From NCBI GenBank assembly GCA_024643545.1, contig JAHEMR010000004.1:186001-250000 (forward strand): a stretch of 64,000 bases of DNA, in the 5' to 3' direction. A program made the translations under genes and the position numbers. This DNA comes from Crocinitomicaceae bacterium (lineage in GTDB: Bacteria; Bacteroidota; Bacteroidia; Flavobacteriales_D; Crocinitomicaceae). Positions 17,203 to 23,834 of this stretch are shown here, one piece after another (position 1 is the stretch's first letter; the number at the start of each line of letters is the position of its first letter). The notes under the pieces were generated by a model, which was not told where the DNA came from, did no database searches, and saw nothing but the letters and a program-made list of their open reading frames with translations.

Positions 17203-18831
17203 TTATCCTAAAAAAGGGTATTTGTAATCCGTAGGCGGAACGAACGTTTCCTTGATTGTTCTGGCAGAAGTCCAACGCAATAAATTCATCGCTGCACCTG
17301 CTTTATCATTTGTTCCAGAACCACGTGCACCTCCGAATGGTTGTTGTCCAACAACTGCTCCAGTAGGTTTATCGTTGATGTAGAAATTTCCTGCTGCATT
17401 CACCAATTTCTTTGTTGCCAATTGAATCGCATAACGATCATTTGACATAATCGAACCCGTCAATGCGTATTCAGAAGTTTCATCTAACAGCTCCAATGTT
17501 TCCTCAAACTGATGTTCATCATACACAAAAACCGTTAAAACTGGCCCAAAGATTTCCTCGCACATGGTACGGAATTTTGGATTCGATGTTACCACTGTTG
17601 TTGGCTCAATAAAATATCCTTTAGATTTATCGTAAGATCCACCAGTGATGATTTCCGCGTCGTTTTGTCCTTTGCAATAATCAATGAAGCCAGCGATTTT
17701 ATCGAACGCACGTTCGTCGATTACAGCATTCACAAAATTACTCGTTTCAGCTGGCGTGCCGATTTTAAAAGAGTTCACTTGTTCAACAAAAATGCGTTTC
17801 ACTTCTGGCCATAGGTTTGATGGAACATAAGCTCGGGAAGCAGCAGAACATTTTTGACCTTGGAATTCAAATGCACCACGAGACATTGCTGTTGCAACCT
17901 CTGCTGCATTTGCTGAACGATGAACCATGATGAAGTCCTTTCCTCCTGTTTCTCCAACAATGCGGGGATACGTTCGGAATTTATCAAGGTTCAATCCAAT
18001 TTCTTTCCATAAATGTCTGAAAACACCTGTTGAACCTGTAAAATGAAGGCCTGCAAAATCTTTATGTTTAAAAACAATATCACCTGCTACCGGACCATCA
18101 ACGGTGATCATATTAATCACTCCATCCGGAACACCTGCAGCTTTGAATAATTCCATAATTACCTGTGCTGAGTAAACTTGTGAATCAGCTGGCTTCCAAA
18201 CAACCACATTTCCCATCATTGCGGGAGCCGCACAGAGGTTTGCCGCGATAGAAGTGAAATTAAACGGTGTAATCGCAAATACGAATCCTTCAAGTGGACG
18301 GTATTCCAAACGATTCCACATTCCAGGTAATGATTCTGGTTGCTCTTTGTAAATCTGTGTCATATATTGCACATTGAATCGGAAGAAATCAATGAGCTCA
18401 CATGCTGCATCAATTTCTGCTTGCATCACATTTTTCGATTGCGCCAACATTGTGGCTGCATTCATGCGGTTGCGAAATGGACCAGCCAATAAATCAGCTG
18501 CTTTCAAGAAAATCGCAGCTCTTTCCTCCCATGGAAGTTCTGACCAAGCTTGTTTAGCAGCTAAAGCAGATTCAATGGCTTTTGTCACATGACTTTCATC
18601 ACCCACGTTAAAATGACCAAGAACATGTTGGTGATTGTGAGGTGGATTCATGGCTTTTTTCGTGTTCGTACGAACTTCTTCACCGCCAATATACATAGGA
18701 ACATCAATTGGAGCTTGAGACTCCATGTCTTTGTAAGTCTGAATTAACGAATTTGTTTCCGCCGTTCCAGGAGCATATGCTTTTACTGGTTCATTGATTG
18801 GTGTAGGTGTTTTAAAAAAAGCGTTTGCCAT
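17203..18831 (-). CDS. pruA: L-glutamate gamma-semialdehyde (1-pyrroline-5-carboxylate) dehydrogenase
   Basis: This enzyme oxidises glutamate semialdehyde/P5C to glutamate with NAD+, the second step of proline breakdown. The aldehyde dehydrogenase signatures are GETGGKDFIMVH (general base Glu), QGQKCSAASRAY (catalytic Cys) and PFNFTSIAANL. The 542-residue length and N-terminal GTAETNSLIQTYKDM match the group-1 P5C dehydrogenases found in Bacteroidetes and eukaryotes, not the fused PutA type. A perfect -7 box lies upstream and a 14-bp palindrome sits at the expected -33 region. Confidence 0.95.
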   Translation of the reverse strand: MANAFFKTPTPINEPVKAYAPGTAETNSLIQTYKDMESQAPIDVPMYIGGEEVRTNTKKAMNPPHNHQHVLGHFNVGDESHVTKAIESALAAKQAWSELPWEERAAIFLKAADLLAGPFRNRMNAATMLAQSKNVMQAEIDAACELIDFFRFNVQYMTQIYKEQPESLPGMWNRLEYRPLEGFVFAITPFNFTSIAANLCAAPAMMGNVVVWKPADSQVYSAQVIMELFKAAGVPDGVINMITVDGPVAGDIVFKHKDFAGLHFTGSTGVFRHLWKEIGLNLDKFRTYPRIVGETGGKDFIMVHRSANAAEVATAMSRGAFEFQGQKCSAASRAYVPSNLWPEVKRIFVEQVNSFKIGTPAETSNFVNAVIDERAFDKIAGFIDYCKGQNDAEIITGGSYDKSKGYFIEPTTVVTSNPKFRTMCEEIFGPVLTVFVYDEHQFEETLELLDETSEYALTGSIMSNDRYAIQLATKKLVNAAGNFYINDKPTGAVVGQQPFGGARGSGTNDKAGAAMNLLRWTSARTIKETFVPPTDYKYPFLG

Positions 18832-18849
18832 GATTCATGAATTTTTTAA

Positions 18850-18857
18850 CAAAGATA
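18850..18857 (-). promoter_or_regulatory. -7 box TATCTTTG of the pruA operon
   Basis: This is a perfect minus-strand TAnnTTTG, 18 nt before the pruA ATG. No TTG occurs at the usual -33 spacing; a palindrome occupies that place. Confidence 0.6.
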
Positions 18858-18878
18858 ATAGAATACTCTTTCAGGAAA

Positions 18879-18892
18879 GTATCCTTGGATAC
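18879..18892. promoter_or_regulatory. Candidate operator palindrome between pruA and recF
   Basis: GTATCC-TT-GGATAC is a perfect 6+6 inverted repeat with a 2-bp centre. It lies 21 nt upstream of the pruA -7 box, overlapping the expected -33 element. A regulator binding site is inferred; none is known for it. Confidence 0.35.
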
Positions 18893-18984
18893 AGAAGGAA
18901 TAAAAACAAGTCCGAATAAATAGATCCTTACGCAAAAAAGCAATAGAACACAGGTTGAAAAAGGCTCAATCGCGAAATTAATAC

Positions 18985-18992
18985 TACCTTTG
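18985..18992 (+). promoter_or_regulatory. -7 box TACCTTTG of recF
   Basis: This is a perfect TAnnTTTG, 6 nt before the recF ATG at 18999. It explains why the ORF-track start (TTG at 18990) is wrong. Confidence 0.6.
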
Positions 18993-18998
18993 ACACAC

Positions 18999-20102
18999 AT
19001 GTATCTAGCCAATTTACACCTGATCAATTTCAAAAATTACGAAGATGTAGAAATCGACCTTTGTCCTGGTATTAATGGATTAGTCGGGCAAAACGGAAGC
19101 GGGAAAACAAACATTTTAGATGCTGTTTATTACTTGAGTATGTGCAAGTCGTATTTAAATGCGATTGACCGTCAAAACATTCGTTTTGATCAGGGATTTT
19201 TTTCAATTCAAGGTAGGTGGAACATTGATGACCAAATGCATAATGTTCATTGCGCGCTAAAAAACGGAGGGAAGAAAACGGTTAAATTCAATAAAAAGGA
19301 ATACGAAAAACTCGCTGATCACATCGGGAAATTCCCGGTTGTATTTATTTCACCCTATGATGGTGATTTGATCGCAGATGGTTCTGAGATGCGCCGTAAA
19401 TGGATGGACGGTATATTGTCCCAGTTAGATAAAGTTTATTTAGAAGAAGTTCAACGATACCATAAGATTTTAGAGCAGCGAAATGCCTTGCTAAAAAACA
19501 TGTTTGAGCACCGACTTTTCGATGTCGATTCCATCGAAGTTTGGAATGAACAACTCATTCCTTGCGGGAAATACATTCATGAGAAACGAAAAGCATTTTT
19601 AACTGAATTTATACCCGTTTTCAAACGATTCTACACAGAAATCGGACTCGATTCTGAAGATGTTGAACTTGAATATCGATCACAACTGAATGAGCTGTCT
19701 TTTGAAGAGTTACTGAAAGTATATGCCAAAAAAGATGCAGCGACTCATTACTCGAATGCAGGTATTCACAAAGACGATTTGATTTTCAGTATCAAAAAGC
19801 ATCCAGTCAAGAAATTTGGATCTCAAGGACAGCAGAAGTCCTTTGTCATTGCCTTGAGATTAGCACAATATGATTGGATGAAACAACACAAAGGATTAAA
19901 CCCTGTCCTTTTACTTGACGATATTTTTGACAAACTTGACAATGAACGTGTTCAGCGGTTAATTGACTTAGTAACAGCTGATTATTTTGGACAAGTAATT
20001 GTTACTGATTCGGATCCAGAGCGCATGAGGCAATTGTTTGATTCCATTCAAACGGAAAAACGACTTTTTCAAGTATGTGACCAACAATTATCCCTCATTT
20101 AA
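18999..20102 (+). CDS. recF: DNA replication/repair protein RecF
   Basis: RecF is an SMC-like ATPase that helps RecO and RecR load RecA at gapped DNA. The N-terminal LINFKNYEDVEIDL and Walker A GQNGSGKTN, the signature GSQGQQKSF and Walker B VLLLDDIFDKLD are all present in the proper order, and the length of 367 is typical. ATG 18999 is chosen because the upstream TTG belongs to the promoter -7 box. It is followed 15 nt later by a DUF721 gene, a common Bacteroidetes pairing. Confidence 0.95.
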   Translation: MYLANLHLINFKNYEDVEIDLCPGINGLVGQNGSGKTNILDAVYYLSMCKSYLNAIDRQNIRFDQGFFSIQGRWNIDDQMHNVHCALKNGGKKTVKFNKKEYEKLADHIGKFPVVFISPYDGDLIADGSEMRRKWMDGILSQLDKVYLEEVQRYHKILEQRNALLKNMFEHRLFDVDSIEVWNEQLIPCGKYIHEKRKAFLTEFIPVFKRFYTEIGLDSEDVELEYRSQLNELSFEELLKVYAKKDAATHYSNAGIHKDDLIFSIKKHPVKKFGSQGQQKSFVIALRLAQYDWMKQHKGLNPVLLLDDIFDKLDNERVQRLIDLVTADYFGQVIVTDSDPERMRQLFDSIQTEKRLFQVCDQQLSLI

Positions 20103-20117
20103 TCCTAACTTTAATCC

Positions 20118-20423
20118 ATGCGTGAAGACAACAGACGAAGTTCGGAAGAGGAACCATTAAAGGATCTTATTGATAAATTCCTGAAAGCATACTCTTTGGA
20201 GGGAAAAATGAAGGAATATGACATTATTGCCGCTTGGCCGGAGTTAATGGGTCCCGCTGTAGCGCATCGCACCAAGGAAATCCATATCAAACATCAAACC
20301 TTGTATTTAAAAATAGACTCGTCCGTGATGCGTGAAGAATTACTAAACGGCAAGCAAATCATCATTGAGCGCGTCAACAAAGAAGCAAAATGCCAATTAA
20401 TAAATGATATTTGGTTTTCCTAA
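20118..20423 (+). CDS. DUF721 (DciA-like) protein
   Basis: This 101-residue protein has the DUF721/DciA pattern: DIIAAWPELMGPAVAHRTKEI followed by LYLKIDSSVMREELLNGK. DciA in other bacteria helps operate the replicative helicase; whether this short Bacteroidetes homologue does so is unproven. The location directly after recF supports a DNA replication or repair role. The stop abuts the stop of the convergent esterase gene with no gap. Confidence 0.8.
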   Translation: MREDNRRSSEEEPLKDLIDKFLKAYSLEGKMKEYDIIAAWPELMGPAVAHRTKEIHIKHQTLYLKIDSSVMREELLNGKQIIIERVNKEAKCQLINDIWFS

Positions 20424-21116
20424 TTACTTAAGATCTTCCTTGCTGAATTGAAATAACCAATTGTAAAGTTCATCTGTTCGGAAAGCCTTTTCCAGATCAC
20501 CGTGACTCGCTCCTGGATGAACGGTATATTTCAAATTTGTTCCACCGTTGCACGCTTTGATCGATTTCACCATTTTCTCAGACTCACTGATTGGAACCGC
20601 CGTATCCATATTCCCATGTTGAATCCAAACTGGAATCGTGGAAAGGTTGCATCCATTTTGCGGATTACCTCCACCACACAATGCTACTGCTGCAGTAACA
20701 ACGCCAGGATATTTACCCGCGAAATTTAAGGTTCCATAACCACCCAGACTCATTCCTGTAACGTAAACTCGGTTTGTATCAGTGTCAAATTGTTTTTGAA
20801 CGAAACGAAGTACGGATAAAATTTTATCAGGTTCCCAAGATTTTCCAGTCGCAACTTGTGGGGCAATTACGATTGCAGGGATTTTTCGTCCTTTTTCAAT
20901 TTCATGAATAACGCCATAACGCTTAACTAAATCGAGGTTATTTCCTGACAGACTTCTTCCATGAAGGAAAATCAACACAGGTGGATTGTTTTTTAGAATA
21001 CTATCTGCGGGCAAATGCAACAAAAATGGATAATCAGCTTGATTGTGTATGGCTTTTAATTGAGCAGATGCCTGAACTGATAATAATGCGATGCAGAAGA
21101 GAAGGATATTTTTCAT
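20424..21116 (-). CDS. Secreted esterase of the dienelactone hydrolase/prolyl oligopeptidase type
   Basis: The ATG at 21116 (MKNILLFCIALLSVQASAQ, a signal peptide) is chosen over the ORF-track start because a perfect -7 box sits just before it. The alpha/beta hydrolase features are FLHGRSLSG (oxyanion region), the nucleophile elbow GMSLGGYG, an Asp in QHGNMDTAVP and a catalytic His in HPGASHGDLEKAF. The size (230 residues) fits LpqC/poly(3-hydroxybutyrate) depolymerase-like carbohydrate or phenolic esterases. The substrate is unknown. Confidence 0.82.
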   Translation of the reverse strand: MKNILLFCIALLSVQASAQLKAIHNQADYPFLLHLPADSILKNNPPVLIFLHGRSLSGNNLDLVKRYGVIHEIEKGRKIPAIVIAPQVATGKSWEPDKILSVLRFVQKQFDTDTNRVYVTGMSLGGYGTLNFAGKYPGVVTAAVALCGGGNPQNGCNLSTIPVWIQHGNMDTAVPISESEKMVKSIKACNGGTNLKYTVHPGASHGDLEKAFRTDELYNWLFQFSKEDLK

Positions 21117-21119
21117 ACC

Positions 21120-21127
21120 CAAATTTA
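21120..21127 (-). promoter_or_regulatory. Promoter of the secreted esterase gene
   Basis: The perfect -7 box TAAATTTG lies 3 nt before the ATG. TTG triplets occur 17 and 20 nt upstream of it on the same strand, fitting the Bacteroidetes promoter spacing. Confidence 0.6.
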
Positions 21128-21201
21128 AAGCAACGAGATTTAACCAACAACTTGACTTTTCAACAGGCGAAATCAAAGTTATTCACATCAAATGAACTGA
21201 T

Positions 21202-21843
21202 TTAATTATCGAATTTTGATGTTTTCACCAAAGGTACACTCCAACCTAGTGCAACACCAAGGCCATAATTAAACTCAAGGTATCCTGCTTTTCGAGTTTC
21301 AACAAATGCTTTTGCAAAAAAGCGGTCAGCAAACCAATAGGAACAGCGCACTCCCGCAGATGCAGAATACAAAAGGTAATTCTTTCCAGCATCCGAATCT
21401 GCAGGGACATAATCAAATCCAAGTACATTTACGTAAGGAGAAATATCCCACCGATAACCCACCGGTATGTGGTAACTTATTCCATCGGGGATAGCCATAA
21501 TCATTAAGCCAAATAAGATGGATGTTCCAATTCCTTTTGGTGTCCAAGAATTGTTAATTGCCCAACCCATAAAGGCAGGTCCACCTATTAATCCCATAGA
21601 GCCATGCAACTGAACAATGCTGTCCATGCGTGCTTGAACCTCCAGATTCCAATTTAATGTCCATTTTGGACGAAATTGATATTCGCTTGTCCAACCATAA
21701 TTGATGTACGAGGTGTTCCCTGTTAAACCCATTGAAATCTTTGGATAATGCTGCCATTTTGAAGCTTCCATTTGGGCAGCACTCTGATTCGATGAACCAA
21801 AAGCAACAAACAAAGTCAAAAAAAATAAGCGAAAGTAACGCAT
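21202..21843 (-). CDS. Predicted outer-membrane protein
   Basis: A signal peptide (...SSNQSAAQ) precedes about eight amphipathic strands typical of small outer-membrane barrels: KISMGLTGNTSYINYGW, KWTLNWNLEVQARM and FNYGLGVALGWSVP. It is not assignable to a named family from sequence. The gene starts 2 nt after the DUF3078 stop on the same strand, so the two are co-transcribed and probably coupled. Confidence 0.65.
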   Translation of the reverse strand: MRYFRLFFLTLFVAFGSSNQSAAQMEASKWQHYPKISMGLTGNTSYINYGWTSEYQFRPKWTLNWNLEVQARMDSIVQLHGSMGLIGGPAFMGWAINNSWTPKGIGTSILFGLMIMAIPDGISYHIPVGYRWDISPYVNVLGFDYVPADSDAGKNYLLYSASAGVRCSYWFADRFFAKAFVETRKAGYLEFNYGLGVALGWSVPLVKTSKFDN

Positions 21844-21845
21844 GA

Positions 21846-22745
21846 TTAATTATTTTCTAATTTGTACGATATCCCAATTCCAAGTACGGATTTAAATTGT
21901 GTCCTCGGACCAAATCCCCCGTAAATATCTCGGATTTTTATATCATCGTCGTAGATTAAATTCCACTGAGCAGTGGCGGAAAACAATGAATTTACGCGAA
22001 AAACGAAGAGTAATTCTGCATTTACATCAATGTTTTGCGGATTATGTAAATAATTACTAAACAACTCTAATTTAGATTTCATTTCAATGTTCTTCGCTAG
22101 ATTGCGATTCCATTTCATTTTTAAAAATGCTCCATATTCCTGTCGGTATCTCGCACCTTTTTCCACACCAAACGCTCCAGCAGCGGAAAGGGAATCATCC
22201 AAAACAAAAGTTGACTTAAACGCAATGGAAGAAAAGAAAATAGAAAATTGATCTCCTTTACGCAAATCTGTCCCTAGTGCTAAATTCAAATAACCTGGAG
22301 CCATAAAAGTCGACACCACCACAGAATCGTTCGGATAGGAAAAACCATTCACCATCTGTGTTTTAAATCCCGCAGCGATGGTCAAAAAGAAGTCCTTCGA
22401 TAAGAGCATTCCGAAAGTACTTGCTAAATCAAGTCGGTCATCTGTTTTTTGAAGTCCAACACCCGAAATGTTATCCAAATATTTAATCCCACCTAAGGCT
22501 AAACTTGCGTCATTGGTCCATTTAATATTGTTTTTTGTGTAATATGCACTGGCACCAATTGAACCAATCATGGAGATATTATTTCGACCACCGGCATTCC
22601 AATTAACAAACGATGATTGTGTTCCGTTCAAAGAATAGAGTGATTTTAATTTCCAAGACTTCAAAGAATCAGCTTTTTCCTGAGCAAAAATCACTGTTCC
22701 TGCAAACAGGAAAAAAGAAAGAAAGTATGTATTTTTGGGTCGCAT
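21846..22745 (-). CDS. DUF3078 outer-membrane protein
   Basis: A signal peptide is followed by the DUF3078 pattern, abundant in Bacteroidetes: WKLKSLYSLNGTQSSFVNWNAGGRNNIS, KYLDNISGVGLQKTDDRLDL, and ALGTDLRKGDQFSIFFSSIAFK (quoted in parts). Members are predicted outer-membrane beta proteins with no proven role. The gene heads a two-gene unit with the next outer-membrane protein and is divergent from the DUF3089 gene, the starts being only 22 nt apart. Its perfect -7 box overlaps the start of that neighbour. Confidence 0.85.
   Translation of the reverse strand: MRPKNTYFLSFFLFAGTVIFAQEKADSLKSWKLKSLYSLNGTQSSFVNWNAGGRNNISMIGSIGASAYYTKNNIKWTNDASLALGGIKYLDNISGVGLQKTDDRLDLASTFGMLLSKDFFLTIAAGFKTQMVNGFSYPNDSVVVSTFMAPGYLNLALGTDLRKGDQFSIFFSSIAFKSTFVLDDSLSAAGAFGVEKGARYRQEYGAFLKMKWNRNLAKNIEMKSKLELFSNYLHNPQNIDVNAELLFVFRVNSLFSATAQWNLIYDDDIKIRDIYGGFGPRTQFKSVLGIGISYKLENN
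22730..22737 (+). promoter_or_regulatory. -7 box TATTTTTG of the DUF3089 gene
   Basis: This perfect TAnnTTTG lies inside the 5' coding end of the divergent DUF3078 gene, 30 nt before the DUF3089 ATG. Confidence 0.5.
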
Positions 22746-22759
22746 TGTCTAATCAAGCA

Positions 22760-22767
22760 CAAAATTA
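22760..22767 (-). promoter_or_regulatory. -7 box TAATTTTG of the DUF3078 unit
   Basis: This perfect minus-strand TAnnTTTG ends one base before the DUF3089 start codon and lies 14 nt from the DUF3078 ATG. Confidence 0.5.
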
Positions 22768-23745
22768 ATGGACAAATTCATGTTTACACTTCTTTTGGTG
22801 TTGAATATTTCAACAAGCCATTGTTTTTCACAGGCTATCGACTATTCTCAATACCAGAATTGGGCTGTTTTACCAGGTGCTTATCCAAACGGATTACAGT
22901 CAAAAGTGAGCGACAGTTCATTATGGAAAGATGTTGATGTGTTTTATGTTTACCCAACCTTGATGTTGGATAAAAAAGACAAACGATGGAATGTTGAGTT
23001 AAGTGATCAAGATCAACAACAAAAAGTTTTGGAATCTGCCGTGAAATACCAAGCGAGTGCATGGGCAGAAGCAGGAAAAATGTACGTTCCATTTTACCGT
23101 CAAGCGCACATACGTTCTTATTACCAATTGGAAGAAGGTGGACGCGAAGCCTTGTTATTTGCCTATGAAGATGTCAAAAATGCCTTTCAATATTACTTAG
23201 AACATTACAACCACGGTCGACCAATTATTCTAGCGGGACACAGTCAAGGAAGCACACATTTACGAATGATCTTACGCGATTTCTTCGACAATAAGCCGCT
23301 TCAAAAACAATTAGTTGCTGCGTATATCCCAGGAATTGGCATGGAAAAAACTGAATTTTCGACAATTCCATTAATGAATAACCCTAAGCAGACTGGTGGA
23401 TTCGTAACGTGGAATACGTTCAAAAAGAACATAGACGAAGATACATACATCCGCTGGTATAAAGGAAAAGCAGTAGTGAACCCTGTGACTTGGTGTACCC
23501 AGGGCAGTGCATCGAAAGAACAACATCAAGGGTTTTTATACTCCAATGACCAAACATTTTGTCACTGTTTTGAAACACATGTCATCGACGGCGCTTTGTG
23601 GATTTCACGTCCTTGCTCCTACCTTGGACTCGTTTCATGGACGATGAAAAATTTACATGTTGGCGACGTAAATTTGTTTTGGAAAGACATCAACGAAAAT
23701 GCAAAATTGAGGGCACGAACTTATTTATCTGAAAAAGGTTCATAA
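22768..23745 (+). CDS. Secreted DUF3089 alpha/beta hydrolase
   Basis: A signal peptide (through ...STSHCFSQ) is followed by the DUF3089 family pattern: VFYVYPTLML, YVPFYRQAHI, FQYYLEHYNHGRPIILAGHSQGS (quoted in parts) and AYIPGIGM. The nucleophile elbow is GHSQG near residue 160. The family is lipase/esterase-like with unassigned substrates. An alternative start at the fourth codon is possible. It is monocistronic and followed by the gcvP promoter region. Confidence 0.85.
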   Translation: MDKFMFTLLLVLNISTSHCFSQAIDYSQYQNWAVLPGAYPNGLQSKVSDSSLWKDVDVFYVYPTLMLDKKDKRWNVELSDQDQQQKVLESAVKYQASAWAEAGKMYVPFYRQAHIRSYYQLEEGGREALLFAYEDVKNAFQYYLEHYNHGRPIILAGHSQGSTHLRMILRDFFDNKPLQKQLVAAYIPGIGMEKTEFSTIPLMNNPKQTGGFVTWNTFKKNIDEDTYIRWYKGKAVVNPVTWCTQGSASKEQHQGFLYSNDQTFCHCFETHVIDGALWISRPCSYLGLVSWTMKNLHVGDVNLFWKDINENAKLRARTYLSEKGS

Positions 23746-23805
23746 GTCCATTTTTCGGTTCAAAACTTACACCAGAATTTCATTGATGATTCTTTTTTTG
23801 CTTTG

Positions 23806-23813
23806 TATATTTG
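23806..23813 (+). promoter_or_regulatory. Promoter of gcvP
   Basis: The perfect -7 box TATATTTG has a TTG at 23783-23785, 20 nt upstream, within the consensus spacing. The leader to ATG 23835 is about 20 nt. Confidence 0.7.
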
Positions 23814-23834
23814 TGCACTCAAAAAAGAACATTC

